This document shows positions 35,598-44,815 of a stretch of 64,000 nt of DNA, piece by piece. The notes beneath the pieces are model-generated. The model saw only the letters and a list, made by a program, of their open reading frames with translations, searched no databases and was not told the origin of the DNA. The DNA comes from Ralstonia soli. Its GTDB lineage: Bacteria; Pseudomonadota; Gammaproteobacteria; Burkholderiales; Burkholderiaceae. Positions within the stretch are counted from its first letter, which is position 1; every line of letters starts with the position of its first letter. Made by a program: the position numbers and the translations under genes. Location: assembly GCF_023955655.1 (NCBI RefSeq), contig NZ_JAMXHT010000002.1, positions 620,001 to 684,000 of the forward strand. The letters are read 5' to 3'.

Positions 35598-37169
35598 TTA
35601 CTGCCATTGCCCGTCGATCAGACGGCGCAGTTTGAGCGGGTTGGCGTCTTTCAGTGCCTCGGGCAGGAGTTCTGCCGGCAGATCCTGGTAGCACACCGGG
35701 CGCAGGAAGCGCTCGATGGCCGCTGTGCCGACCGAGGTCGTGCGCGAATCTGTGGTAGCCGGCCACGGGCCGCCATGCACCATGGCATGGCAGACCTCCA
35801 CACCCGTCGGCCACCCGTTGGCCAGGATGCGGCCCGCCTTGCGCTCCAGAATCGGCAGCAGGGAACGCGCGATTTCCGTATCACCCGTATCGAGATGCAG
35901 CGTGGCAGTCAGCTGACCTTCGAGCGATTCGGCCAGCGTGCGCAGTTCTTCTGCGTCGCGGCAGCGTACAACCAGGCCGGTGGCGCCGAAGATCTCGTCG
36001 TGCAGCGTCGGTTGTGCCTGGAAGCTCTTGGCGTCGGTAACGTAGAAGCCGGCTTGGCCGCGGTTGGGCTGGTCACTGCCCTGCCCGCGTGCCACGCAGC
36101 GCACGTTGGCCTCGTCGGCCAGCTTGTCGACGCCGCGCGTGTAAGCGGTGTGGATGCCGGCAGTGAGCATCGGCTGCGCCGCAACGCCTCCCATGGCAGC
36201 AGCGGCAGCGGCTTCAAAGGCATCCAGATCGGGGCCGTCAATGGCGAGCAGCAGACCCGGGTTCGTACAGAACTGGCCAGCGCCCATCGTGAGCGATGCC
36301 ACGTACTGCTGGCCCAGCACCGCAGCGCGGTTGGCCAATGCATCGGGCAGCAGGAAGACGGGGTTGATCGCGCTCAGCTCGCCGTACACCGGAATCGGCT
36401 GCGGACGCGCTTGTGCAATGCGCAGCAGCGCCTGACCGCCCGCACGCGAGCCGGTGAAGCCCACCGCCTGGATGCGCGGATCGGCCACCAGGGCACCCGC
36501 CACGTCGTTGTCCGCCAGGATGAGCGAGAACACGCCTTCCGGCAGCCCGCATTGCGCGACCGCCGCCTGAATGGCGCGGCCCACCAGCTCGGACGTGCCC
36601 GGGTGTGCCGGGTGCGCCTTCACGACCACCGGGCAACCTGCCGCCAAGGCCGATGCGGTATCGCCACCGGCCACCGAAAACGCCAGCGGGAAGTTGCTCG
36701 CACCAAACACGGCCACCGGGCCCAGCGCAATGCGGCGCATGCGCAGATCCGAACGCGGCAGCGGCTTGCGCTCGGGCAGCGCCGGGTCGATCCGCGCGCC
36801 CACGGCGTCGCCGGCACGCACCACACTTGCAAACAGGCGGAGCTGGTTGCAGGTGCGGCCACGCTCGCCTTCCAGACGGGGGCGCGGCAGCGCGGATTCA
36901 GCCATGGCGCGCTCGATCAGCGCATCGCCCAGCGCTTCGATCTGGCTGGCGATGGCTTCCAGGAAGGCCGCGCGGGTTTCGGGCGAGGTCTCGCGGTAAA
37001 CGTCAAAAGCCGCGGCGGCCAATTCAGCGGCACGCGCGGCATCAGTCTTGGAGGCCAGGGTGAATTCAGGTTCGAGCCATTCCCCGGTGGCGGGGTTCAT
37101 GGCGCGAACCGTGCCGGCACCACCCGCCACGCGGGTGGCACCCAGCAGCAGTTCGCCGCTCAAGTGCAT
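35598..37169 (-). CDS. 2,5-dioxovalerate (alpha-ketoglutarate semialdehyde) dehydrogenase
   Basis: A 523-residue NADP-type aldehyde dehydrogenase of the ketoglutaric-semialdehyde class. [21 protein letters not shown] contains the active-site Asn, [17 protein letters not shown] the cofactor Lys and GFTGSRAGG the nucleotide loop. [15 protein letters not shown] holds the Glu and [11 protein letters not shown] the catalytic Cys. The enzyme oxidises the KdgD product to 2-oxoglutarate, the last step of the route. It is adjacent to kdgD, 27 bases after that gene, and the operon continues to the transporter. Confidence 0.92.
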   Translation of the reverse strand: MHLSGELLLGATRVAGGAGTVRAMNPATGEWLEPEFTLASKTDAARAAELAAAAFDVYRETSPETRAAFLEAIASQIEALGDALIERAMAESALPRPRLEGERGRTCNQLRLFASVVRAGDAVGARIDPALPERKPLPRSDLRMRRIALGPVAVFGASNFPLAFSVAGGDTASALAAGCPVVVKAHPAHPGTSELVGRAIQAAVAQCGLPEGVFSLILADNDVAGALVADPRIQAVGFTGSRAGGQALLRIAQARPQPIPVYGELSAINPVFLLPDALANRAAVLGQQYVASLTMGAGQFCTNPGLLLAIDGPDLDAFEAAAAAAMGGVAAQPMLTAGIHTAYTRGVDKLADEANVRCVARGQGSDQPNRGQAGFYVTDAKSFQAQPTLHDEIFGATGLVVRCRDAEELRTLAESLEGQLTATLHLDTGDTEIARSLLPILERKAGRILANGWPTGVEVCHAMVHGGPWPATTDSRTTSVGTAAIERFLRPVCYQDLPAELLPEALKDANPLKLRRLIDGQWQ

Positions 37170-37196
37170 ATCGGTTCCTTTACGTTTGGGCTGTGC

Positions 37197-38135
37197 TCAG
37201 GCAGCCAGCTTTTCCACTTCAGCAATGCGCGACACCAGTGCCGACAGTTCGGCCACTTCGGCATCGGTCAGGTCCGTCAGCGGGGCGCGCACCGGGCCGG
37301 CGCTACGACCAATCACCTTCATGCCGGCCTTGACGATCGACACTGCATAGCCGCGCTTGCGGTTACGCAGCTGGATGTACGGCAGCACAAAGTCGTTGAG
37401 CATCTTGTAGACCTTGGCGTTGTCGAACGCGCGCACGGCGGCGTAGAACTCCAGCGCGAACTTGGGCACGAAATTGAAGATGGCCGACGAGTACGTCGAC
37501 ACGCCCATCGTCAGGTACGGCAGCGCGAAGGTCTCGGCGGTGGGCAGGCCGCCGACGTAGGTGAAGCGATCACCCAGGCGGGCGTAGATGCGGGTCATCA
37601 GTTCGAGGTCACCCACGCCATCCTTGAAGCCAACCAGGTTCGGGCAGCGGTCGGCCAGGCGTTCGAGGTGGTTCTCGTCGAGGATCTGGTTGGCGCGGTT
37701 GTAGACGATCACGCCCAGCTTGGTCGAGTTGCAGACCTGTTCCACGTGCGCGGCCACGCCGTCGGCAGACGCTTCGGTCAGGTACGGCGGCAGCAGCAGG
37801 ATGCCGTCGGCACCGGCAGCTTCAGCGGCCTTGCAGTATTCGATCGATTCCGCCGTGCCACGGCCTGCGGGGGCGATCACGGGGATCTTGCCGCCGGTTT
37901 CCGCCACGGCGGCGCGCACGACGCGGTCGGTCTCGGCAGCCGTGAGCGAGAAGAACTCACCCGTGCCGCCTGCGGCAAACAGGCCGGCCGCATCATGGCT
38001 GAACAGCCAGTTCAGGTTGGCGCGATAGGCCGGCTCGTCAAACGACAGGTCCGACGCCTTGAAATGCGTGACCGGGAAGGACAGCAGGCCGGAGCCGATC
38101 TGTTGGGCGAATTCTTTGGGGGTGTATCGGGACAT
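37197..38135 (-). CDS. kdgD: 5-dehydro-4-deoxyglucarate dehydratase
   Basis: From ATG 38135 the protein has 312 residues; the frame extends 13 codons further to 38174 without a ribosome site. It is a dihydrodipicolinate-synthase-family barrel. [18 protein letters not shown] is typical of Kdg[16 protein letters not shown] is the substrate loop, and the Schiff-base Lys is in [12 protein letters not shown], with a Tyr in GVIVYNRAN. It dehydrates and decarboxylates 5-keto-4-deoxyglucarate to 2,5-dioxovalerate. First gene of the operon, facing the divergent LysR gene across 273 bases containing the ATTGATACA repeats. Confidence 0.93.
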   Translation of the reverse strand: MSRYTPKEFAQQIGSGLLSFPVTHFKASDLSFDEPAYRANLNWLFSHDAAGLFAAGGTGEFFSLTAAETDRVVRAAVAETGGKIPVIAPAGRGTAESIEYCKAAEAAGADGILLLPPYLTEASADGVAAHVEQVCNSTKLGVIVYNRANQILDENHLERLADRCPNLVGFKDGVGDLELMTRIYARLGDRFTYVGGLPTAETFALPYLTMGVSTYSSAIFNFVPKFALEFYAAVRAFDNAKVYKMLNDFVLPYIQLRNRKRGYAVSIVKAGMKVIGRSAGPVRAPLTDLTDAEVAELSALVSRIAEVEKLAA

Positions 38136-38218
38136 GTCTCGCTCGTGGTGAATGCGTGTTGTTGGTGAAAGCATTTTTGCATCGCGATCGATTCAAGTCC
38201 AAAACAACTGCTGACTGG

Positions 38219-38244
38219 ATTGATACAAAACTTATATTGATACA
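38219..38244. promoter_or_regulatory. Direct ATTGATACA repeats in the kdgD/lysR gap
   Basis: ATTGATACA occurs at 38219-38227 and again at 38236-38244, 17 bases apart, in the 273-bp divergent intergenic region. AT-rich sequence surrounds them, and the second overlaps CTTATATTGATA, which could be part of a promoter. They are candidates for the binding site of the adjacent LysR regulator. No classical T-N11-A palindrome was identified with certainty. Confidence 0.4.
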
Positions 38245-38408
38245 GGGTCTTCCCTAACGTATGCCTTTCCATGCTGCAGCCGCACGTGACGCAGTGAAGG
38301 CGCTGCTGGGTAGCCTGGTTACTCCCCATTTGCGGTTGGATTTCTTGCGCAATGGATCTTTCCGCTTCAAGATGTCTGGCGCCACTCATCCATACAGGTT
38401 TTGAATCG

Positions 38409-39308
38409 ATGTTTGAACTCAGCCAACTCCGCTGCTTTGTCGCCGTGGCCGAAGAACTGCACTTCGGGCGTGCGGCGGAACGCCTGCACATGACGCAGCC
38501 TCCGCTCTCGCGTCAGGTGCGCCTGCTCGAACATCAGGTCGGCACGGAACTGCTGGAGCGCAACAGCCGCTCGGTCAAGCTCACGGCGGCGGGGCGCAGT
38601 TTTCTGCCCGATGCATCGCGCATCCTGCGGCTGGCCGATGAGGCGGCCGCCACGGCACGGCGCGTGGCCACGGGCGCGGCCGGGTCGCTGGCGATCGGGT
38701 TTACGGCGTCGGTGGGATACGGAAAGCTGCCCACGCTGGTGAGTGCCGTACGCGCGGCATCACCCGGGGTGCGCTTGACGCTGAAAGAGATGGTGAGCGG
38801 CGCGCAGCTCTCGGCGCTGGATACACGCGAAATCGATGTCGGCCTGCTGCGCCCGCCGATCGAGCACGGGGAGCTGGTTGCCGTACCGTGCTCACAGGAG
38901 GCGCTCGTGATCGCACTGCCGGAAGCGGTGGCCGACCAGTGGCCACAACGCCCCAGCCTGCGCGATTGCGAGGGCCAGCCGCTGCTGATGTATTCGCCCT
39001 ACGAGGCGCGCTACTTCCACCAGATGGTGAGCGGCCTGTTCGAACGGGCAGAGGTCCTGCCGGACATCGTGGAATACGTCAGCCAGATCCACTCGATGCT
39101 GGCGCTGGTGCGCGCGGGCATTGGCGTGGCACTCATTCCGGCGGCGGCAGCCATGCTGCACTTCGAGGGCGTCGTCTATCGCCCGGTGCGCACCACGCCG
39201 GCCAAGCCGGTCGAACTGTGGATGGCCTACCGCAAGGACAACGACAACCCGGTGTTCAACGTGCTCAAGTCCGTGCTCCACGATTCGCTCGCCGACGAGC
39301 GGCGCTGA
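38409..39308 (+). CDS. LysR-family regulator of the hexarate operon
   Basis: From ATG 38409 the protein has 299 residues. The N-terminal helix-turn-helix (FELSQLRCFVAVAEELHFGR, AAERLHMTQPPLSRQVRLLE) is canonical. Residues 90-295 form the periplasmic-binding-like effector domain, starting GSLAIGFTASVGYGKLP. LysR regulators usually control a divergently transcribed operon; here that is the kdgD-led uronate operon, so its effector is probably an aldarate or 5-keto-4-deoxyglucarate. The earlier in-frame ATG at 38352 is less likely because the domain starts at MFELSQLR. Confidence 0.88.
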   Translation: MFELSQLRCFVAVAEELHFGRAAERLHMTQPPLSRQVRLLEHQVGTELLERNSRSVKLTAAGRSFLPDASRILRLADEAAATARRVATGAAGSLAIGFTASVGYGKLPTLVSAVRAASPGVRLTLKEMVSGAQLSALDTREIDVGLLRPPIEHGELVAVPCSQEALVIALPEAVADQWPQRPSLRDCEGQPLLMYSPYEARYFHQMVSGLFERAEVLPDIVEYVSQIHSMLALVRAGIGVALIPAAAAMLHFEGVVYRPVRTTPAKPVELWMAYRKDNDNPVFNVLKSVLHDSLADERR

Positions 39309-39361
39309 CCTCACGCGGCACCGCGCTTGCTGAACCATGGCGAACTTCCCTGGAGATCGCC

Positions 39362-39727
39362 ATGCCGAGCACCCCCTTCAGCCTTCAACGCCCTGCCCTC
39401 TGGCCCGCCGCACTGGCGATCGGCCTGGCGGTCGCAGCGCTTCCCCATCCCGCCCACGGCAAACTTCCCCCGCCCACGCCGGCCGAACAGGCTGCGGCGG
39501 CTCAGAAGGCAGAGACCGAACGTGTGCAAAAGGTCCAGGAACAAGCCCAGCTGGCCGAAGTGCAGGATCGATTGGCCACGCGCTTTGGCAAGGGCGGCAA
39601 CAATGCGCCAGACGCCACGACGCCGATGAACCAGCTCCCCAAGAGCGTGGCAGAAGCGCCAGGCACGGCGGGCCCGCATGGCGGGTCACGGCCCAGTGCG
39701 GAATCCCACTCGGGCAATGCGCGCTAG
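39362..39727 (+). CDS. Small secreted hypothetical protein
   Basis: A 121-residue protein with GGAG 6 bases before the ATG. The first 33 residues are a signal peptide (ALWPAALAIGLAVAALPHPAHG). The mature part starts with a Pro-rich segment, then a Gln/Ala/Glu-rich helix that may form a coiled coil (AEQAAAAQKAETERVQKVQE), and ends in a Gly/Ser/Pro-rich disordered tail. No known family. It lies 53 bases after the LysR gene and is convergent with the sulfonate binding-protein gene, the two stop codons overlapping. A second frame over the same bases is longer but has no signal or family. Confidence 0.65.
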   Translation: MPSTPFSLQRPALWPAALAIGLAVAALPHPAHGKLPPPTPAEQAAAAQKAETERVQKVQEQAQLAEVQDRLATRFGKGGNNAPDATTPMNQLPKSVAEAPGTAGPHGGSRPSAESHSGNAR

Positions 39728-40674
39728 GCCGTCAGCGGAAACCCCGCATCAAAGGTGGACGCCACCTCCAGCCGCTGCTTGAGCAGCCCGACCTTCACGT
39801 AGAAGTCCGCCGTACGCTGCTGCTCGGCAACGATCTGCGCATCGATGGGGCGCCACACGGTCTGGCGCCGCGCAAACTGCAGCCGGGCCGCCTCGGGCGC
39901 AATGCCGATGATGCGCGCGAGCGTGGCCGAGAAGCTGTCGACATGCTGGTACGACCACACCTGCGCTCGCACCACCCGCTGCAGAAAATCGCGCAGCACA
40001 TCGCGCTTGGCGGCCAGCGCTGCGTCGGTCGCGGCCAGATAGCTCAGGCCCGACCACAGCCCGCGCCCGCTGACCAGTACGCGCGCATGCTTGGCGGTTT
40101 CGGCCATCGCCGTATAGGGTTCCCACGTTGACCACGCATCGATCGAGCCGTTGACCAGTGCGAGCTTTGCATCGGCGGGCGGCAGAAAGCGGAAGTTGGC
40201 GTCGTCCGGCCCCAGCCCGGCGGATTCCAACGCCTTGAGTGCCACGAAATGCCCGATCGAGCCTCGATTGGTGCCGATCGATTTGCCCTTCAGGTCCGCC
40301 GCCGTCTTCAGCGGCGAGTCGGGGCGGACCAGCACCGCCGTGCCGTACGGGTCCGACCGGTTGGCGCCGATCAGCTTGATGCGCGTGCCGGCCGCCAGCG
40401 CAAAGATGGCGGGCGCATCGCCAATCGGCCCGAGGTCGACCGCACCCGCATTGAGCGCTTCTGCCAGCGGCGCCGCAGCCGGAAACTCGGTCCACTGGAT
40501 GTCGTATGACACGCCTTTCAGCGCGTCGGCGGCTTCGAGCAGCGCGCGCAGGCCGCCCTTCTGGTCACCGGCTTTCAGCACGATGCGTGACTGCGGCGAT
40601 TGCGCGAACGACAGCGCGGGCACGGCCGCCAGCGTCAAACCAGATTGGAGGAAACGTCGTCGGGAAGTCGGCAT
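39724..40674 (-). CDS. ABC transporter substrate-binding protein, sulfonate/taurine type
   Basis: From ATG 40674 the protein has 316 residues. It begins with a twin-arginine-like signal (TSRRRFLQSGLTLAAVPALS) and is a SsuA/TauA-family binding protein. FPAAAPLAEALNAGAVDLGP and GDAPAIFALAAGTRIKLIGA are family motifs, with LKGKSIGTNRGSIGHFVALK and DAWSTWEPYTAMAE. This is the second binding protein of the operon and lies at its far end, after the cytochrome gene. It could broaden the range of sulfonates imported by the SsuBC-type pump upstream. The start is 20 bases after the cytochrome-gene stop. Confidence 0.85.
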   Translation of the reverse strand: MPTSRRRFLQSGLTLAAVPALSFAQSPQSRIVLKAGDQKGGLRALLEAADALKGVSYDIQWTEFPAAAPLAEALNAGAVDLGPIGDAPAIFALAAGTRIKLIGANRSDPYGTAVLVRPDSPLKTAADLKGKSIGTNRGSIGHFVALKALESAGLGPDDANFRFLPPADAKLALVNGSIDAWSTWEPYTAMAETAKHARVLVSGRGLWSGLSYLAATDAALAAKRDVLRDFLQRVVRAQVWSYQHVDSFSATLARIIGIAPEAARLQFARRQTVWRPIDAQIVAEQQRTADFYVKVGLLKQRLEVASTFDAGFPLTA

Positions 40675-40694
40675 GAGGAAATGGAAATCGTCGG

Positions 40695-41864
40695 TCAATG
40701 AATGAAGCCGCCCTTCACATAGCGCACCGGTTCGGCGTCCATGCGGGCGATCAGGGAATCGAGGCCGCCTGCGCGCGGTGCGGCGGTTTCGCGCGCGGCG
40801 GCGGTGCACAGAAAATCGGCGTCGGACCACGCGGTGCCGGGTTCGCCGCGGGCGCGCAGCCAGCCGTTGCGGTCGGCCAGCAACTGCGTGCCGGAAAACG
40901 TCTGCGGTGCGGTGCCGGCAAGCGCGGCGAAGACGTTCCACGCATCCGTGCTGGCCGCCACGCAATGCGCCTGGAAAGCGCGCGTAGGCGAAGGCAACGT
41001 ACCGTCCGGCGTGATGAGCAAGGTCTGGAATCGCGGGTCTTCCAGCGGAATCCGGTCCGCCGATGCGGCATCGATGGCCACCACACGTATGCGCTGCCCG
41101 TTGCGCCAGGCCGCTAATGTCTCGGGCGGCGCATCGCCGCAACGTACGGGCAACGTGGGCATTGCGACCGGCAATGGCCAGCCGCCGGCACGCACGCCAC
41201 CGCTGGCGGCCAGCACCTTCATGTAATCGAGCGCGGACCAGATGTCGGCATCGCTCAGCCGATGCGTGAACGCAGGCATGGTCACCGTGCCTTGCGCGTC
41301 GCGCATGCCGTGGGCGATGTGCCAGAACAGCTCGCCGTCGGCACGGCGGCCAAGCAGCGGGCCCACCACGGTGGGCGGCCAGCGCGTGAGCGTGGCGGCC
41401 AGCGGGCCTTCGCCGCGGCCGTCTGCGCCATGACAACTCGCGCAGGCGGTGTTGTAGACGCGCGTGCCCTGTGCGATGGACTGCAGCGTGAACGCTGTCG
41501 GGCTCGCATGGAAGCTCGTCGGCACGGCGGGTGACAACACCACGGACGACGGCCAGGGCGCCACCACCAGCAAGCCGGCTCCCACACCCAACGACACCGC
41601 GCGCCAACGGCGAATCAGCAAGGCGGCAAGCACTGCCAGCAACGCCAGCGCCACGGCAATCAAGGTCAGGCCGAGTTGCCGCGCCTGCCCGAGATCGATG
41701 AGCAAGGTCTCACCCGCGATGCGCACCTCCCACGGCCAGGCCGGTTGCCCGTGCACCTCGCCCGCCAGCCCCAGCGTGTGCAGCAGCACCAGCACGCCGT
41801 GCTGCGCCCATTGCAGGAAGCCGAGCAACGCGTTGAGCCAGACCGTTGGCGGCGGGCCGCTCAT
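40695..41864 (-). CDS. Membrane-anchored c-type cytochrome of the organosulfur operon
   Basis: A 389-residue protein. Three hydrophobic stretches near the N-terminus (about 7-32, 64-86, 90-108) anchor it. One haem c motif, CASCHG, lies at about residue 139, with a likely distal Met in TVTMPAFTHRLSDADIW, the c-type cytochrome layout. The C-terminal 180 residues contain several Cys (CGDAPPET, HCVAAS, FLCTAAARE) and no known domain. It sits between the ABC ATPase gene and the second binding-protein gene, unusual for a sulfonate importer operon. It might accept electrons from oxidation of a sulfur compound in the periplasm; that is inference from place alone. Confidence 0.7.
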   Translation of the reverse strand: MSGPPPTVWLNALLGFLQWAQHGVLVLLHTLGLAGEVHGQPAWPWEVRIAGETLLIDLGQARQLGLTLIAVALALLAVLAALLIRRWRAVSLGVGAGLLVVAPWPSSVVLSPAVPTSFHASPTAFTLQSIAQGTRVYNTACASCHGADGRGEGPLAATLTRWPPTVVGPLLGRRADGELFWHIAHGMRDAQGTVTMPAFTHRLSDADIWSALDYMKVLAASGGVRAGGWPLPVAMPTLPVRCGDAPPETLAAWRNGQRIRVVAIDAASADRIPLEDPRFQTLLITPDGTLPSPTRAFQAHCVAASTDAWNVFAALAGTAPQTFSGTQLLADRNGWLRARGEPGTAWSDADFLCTAAARETAAPRAGGLDSLIARMDAEPVRYVKGGFIH

Positions 41865-41878
41865 GACTGCCCGGCCAT

Positions 41879-42691
41879 CTACCAGCTCTCACCCAGGCCG
41901 AGGTGGCCGAGCGCCTCGTGCCGCAGTGCGCTCAGGCGCGGGTCGCCGCGATGGCGTGGATAGGGCAAGTCCACCGTCAGCTCCGCCGCGATGCGTGCCG
42001 GGCGCGGGCTGAAGAGGATCACGCGCTGGGCGAGGAACAGCGCCTCCTCCACATCATGCGTGACCAGCACGGTCGAGAACCGTGCACGCTGCCAGAGCGT
42101 TACCAGTTCGCTCTGCATGGCCAGCCGCGTGAGTGAATCGAGCTTGCCCAGCGGCTCGTCCAGCACCAGCAATTGCGGATCGTTGACCAGCGCGCGCGCC
42201 AGCGCCACGCGCTGTGCCATACCGCCCGACAGTTCATGCGGAAACGCACGATGAAAGCCGCCCAAGCCGACACGTTCCAACGCATCGTCCACGCGGTCAC
42301 GTTCGGTATTGAGCACGCCGCGCGCCTGCAGGCCCAGGGCCACGTTGTCCCACACGCGCCGCCATGGGTAGAGCGTCGGGTCCTGAAACACAACCACGCG
42401 CGATGGGTCCGGCTCGTTGATGGGCGCATCGTCCTGCAGGATGCGGCCGCGCGTGGGCGCTTCCAGCCCCGCAATCAAGCGCAGCAGCGTGGACTTGCCG
42501 CAGCCGCTGGGCCCCAACAGCGCAACGAACTCGCCGGGCTGCACGGTCAGGTTCACGTTGTCCAGCACCTGCAGCGGATTGGCGCGGTTGCCGAACCAGT
42601 GGCTCACGCCCTGTACGTCGATCCTGGCGCCAGTGTTGGAGACTGGAGGCGGTGCCTGAACGGGCACCTCGCGTTCGAGCACGGCTACCAT
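41879..42691 (-). CDS. ABC transporter ATP-binding protein, sulfonate/nitrate type
   Basis: From ATG 42691 the protein has 270 residues; the much longer frame to 43642 overlaps the permease gene and is rejected. Walker A is LLGPSGCGKSTLLRLIAGLE, the signature HELSGGMAQRVALARALVND and Walker B LLVLDEPLGKLD, with the switch His in VTHDVEEAL. It is close to SsuB/TauB ATPases. Start and permease stop overlap by 7 bases, so the two subunits are translated together. It powers import by the adjacent permease. Confidence 0.92.
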   Translation of the reverse strand: MVAVLEREVPVQAPPPVSNTGARIDVQGVSHWFGNRANPLQVLDNVNLTVQPGEFVALLGPSGCGKSTLLRLIAGLEAPTRGRILQDDAPINEPDPSRVVVFQDPTLYPWRRVWDNVALGLQARGVLNTERDRVDDALERVGLGGFHRAFPHELSGGMAQRVALARALVNDPQLLVLDEPLGKLDSLTRLAMQSELVTLWQRARFSTVLVTHDVEEALFLAQRVILFSPRPARIAAELTVDLPYPRHRGDPRLSALRHEALGHLGLGESW

Positions 42692-43722
42692 TTCAGCGTC
42701 CCCTTCTGCCAGACGAGCGCACGGTCCCGCACCTTGAACAGCAGCGTGATGATGCTGGAGAACAGCAGCGCCATGACGATCAGCGCGGCATACATGTTCA
42801 CGTACGATGCCCAGCCCTGCGCCCACGTGAGGTACCAGCCCAGGCCGGACTTTACGCCCATCATCTCGGCCGTCACCAGCACGGTGAACGATGCCCCAAG
42901 GCCCATGAACAGGCCCACGAACACCTGCGGCAGCGCCGCCGGAATCGCTACGCGCAGCACCAGGAATGCGTTCGACGCGCCCAGCGTGCGGGCCACGTCG
43001 TAGTAGCTCTTGCTCACGCCTGCCACGCCGGACCACGTGAGCACCGCCACCGGAAAACCCGCTGCCAACGCAATCAGGAAGGCCGCCGCCGAATAGCTCG
43101 ACGGGAAGAAGTAGAACGTGATCGGCAGCAATGCCGTGGCCGGCAGCGGCCCGAGAACGCGCAGCACCGGATGCACCCAGTACCCCACCGCACGCGACCA
43201 GCCGATCGACACGCCCACCAGAAAGCCCGTCAACGCACCGAGGAAGTAGCCGATGCCGAGCAGCTTGAGCGTGTTGACCACGCTCCCGCCCAGGCGCGGC
43301 CAGTCTTCGGAGTAGACCTCGATCAACGCCTGCGGCGGCGCAAAGAACGGCGTGGGCAGCGTGCCTGACTTGGCTGTCAGCAGCTCCCACAGGGCCAGCA
43401 CCGCTGGCACGGCAATCAGCCACGGGCCCGCCGGCTGCAGCGTCTGCTGCACGGCGCGCAACGGGGAAACGTAGGCCCCGACCACGGCCACCACCAGCAG
43501 CACGATGCCGACGAACAATGCCGCGATACCCAGTTCCGCCGTGAACGCCCAATCGCTGAAGCCGACCACATGGTTGGGCCAGCGCCACGTCAACAGCCCG
43601 AACGCCGCCCAGGCCAGCGCGGCCACCGTGCCGGTGCGCCACACACGCCCATCGGCCACGACGCCATTGAACGGATTGGCCAGCGCGGCCGGCGCCTCCA
43701 GTGTCTGAGGGATGGTGCTCAT
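42685..43722 (-). CDS. ABC transporter permease, sulfonate/taurine type
   Basis: A 345-residue permease, longer than the usual 260 of SsuC, because it carries an extra N-terminal region of about 95 residues with two membrane helices (VAALAWAAFGLLTW, AALFVGIVLLVVAVVGAYV). The C-terminal part is a standard BPD_transp_1 permease with the ATPase contact loop DVARTLGASNAFLVLRVAIPAALP. The extra helices may be an added domain of unknown role. Neighbours are a Tat-exported binding protein upstream and the ATPase downstream. Substrate is probably an organosulfonate, from family and context. Confidence 0.9.
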   Translation of the reverse strand: MSTIPQTLEAPAALANPFNGVVADGRVWRTGTVAALAWAAFGLLTWRWPNHVVGFSDWAFTAELGIAALFVGIVLLVVAVVGAYVSPLRAVQQTLQPAGPWLIAVPAVLALWELLTAKSGTLPTPFFAPPQALIEVYSEDWPRLGGSVVNTLKLLGIGYFLGALTGFLVGVSIGWSRAVGYWVHPVLRVLGPLPATALLPITFYFFPSSYSAAAFLIALAAGFPVAVLTWSGVAGVSKSYYDVARTLGASNAFLVLRVAIPAALPQVFVGLFMGLGASFTVLVTAEMMGVKSGLGWYLTWAQGWASYVNMYAALIVMALLFSSIITLLFKVRDRALVWQKGTLKW

Positions 43723-43762
43723 ATCGATATGCTCCTCAAGTGCTCATGTGCGGATGCGCCCA

Positions 43763-44770
43763 TCAAGCCAGCACGTTCACGTACACGTGCTGCGCGAGGC
43801 GCTGCGGGTCGGTCGTCTTCTTGATGACGCCGATGCGGCGGAAGTCTTCTGCGTAGAAGGCGATCTCGTCGCGCAGGTCGATGCCGGTCGGGTGGTGCGT
43901 GTAGGTGAGCGTGGCGTAGAGCTTGCGCAGGTCGTCCAGCGCCACCTTGGGCGAGTACTTGGCGAACACCTTGGCGGCTTCGTTCGGATTTTCGTTGACG
44001 AAGTCGGTGGCCTGCACGATGGAGCGCGCCAGCGCAGATGCCGTCGGCCGATCGTTGCGCACCAGCTCGCCGCGCGCGCCGATCACGCAGCAGACCTTGC
44101 GTGCGTATTCGCCCGAGAGGTTGGTGGCCAGTTCCACATAGGCGCCGTTGGTGCGCTTTTCCAGCAGGTAGAGGTTCGGGTCGCCATCGGCAATCGCCTG
44201 GATCTCGCCCTTGTCCACCGCCACGCCCAGCAGGTCGGCCGGGTACTGGCGCCAGGTGATGTCCTTGTCGGGGTCGATGCCGTTCTTGGCCAGCAGGATG
44301 GTGAAGAAGTGCTTGCCCGGCGCAGCCAGGTCGCTCACGCCCACGGTCTTGCCCTTGAGCGCCTGCAGGTTGGTCACGCCCGCCGCCTTGGCGCCCACCA
44401 GCCGCACGCAGCCGCCGTGCGAGCTGCCGATGATCTTCACGTCAAAGCCCGCCTCGAGCGGCTTGAGCCAGCGATGGATCATCCCCACCGCCGCATCTGC
44501 CTTGCCGGTGGCGATGGATTCGAGCAACTGGTCGGTCGAGCCGCTGTAGTTGATCAGGTCGACCTGCAGGCCGTTCTTCTCGAAGAAGCCGCGCTCCTGT
44601 GCGACAACGATGGGCGTCAGACAGAACGAGTTCTGGTTCCACGCAAACGTCAGCTTGCGCGGCTGTGAATACGCCTTGCGGCCCAGGATCAGTGCCGGTG
44701 CGGCCAATGCCGTGGCGGCGACCGCGTGGAGTACCTTGCGGCGCGAGATGCCCGCATTGTCTTGGCTCAT
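43763..44770 (-). CDS. ABC transporter substrate-binding protein, organosulfur type
   Basis: A 335-residue NMT1/SsuA-like binding protein with a twin-arginine signal (GISRRKVLHAVAATALAAPA). LTPIVVAQERGFFEKNGLQV, VDLINYSGSTDQLLESIATG and KADAAVGMIHRW are typical of the fold. DGDPNLYLLEKRTNGAY and SGEYARKVCCVIGARGEL form the rest of the cleft. It lies directly upstream of the permease gene and is the main binding protein of this importer. The Tat signal suggests that it folds in the cytoplasm before export. Ligand not known; the flavin and thiol enzymes nearby favour a sulfonate or sulfone. Confidence 0.87.
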   Translation of the reverse strand: MSQDNAGISRRKVLHAVAATALAAPALILGRKAYSQPRKLTFAWNQNSFCLTPIVVAQERGFFEKNGLQVDLINYSGSTDQLLESIATGKADAAVGMIHRWLKPLEAGFDVKIIGSSHGGCVRLVGAKAAGVTNLQALKGKTVGVSDLAAPGKHFFTILLAKNGIDPDKDITWRQYPADLLGVAVDKGEIQAIADGDPNLYLLEKRTNGAYVELATNLSGEYARKVCCVIGARGELVRNDRPTASALARSIVQATDFVNENPNEAAKVFAKYSPKVALDDLRKLYATLTYTHHPTGIDLRDEIAFYAEDFRRIGVIKKTTDPQRLAQHVYVNVLA

Positions 44771-44815
44771 GGAATGACTCCCCGTGATGATGCGTTGGAT
44801 GTGTTCTGTTGAAGC

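Noticed and set aside
33924-38168. A 1414-codon open frame on the plus strand
   Set aside because: It runs antisense through gudD, the transporter, the aldehyde dehydrogenase and kdgD, all with clear motifs on the minus strand.
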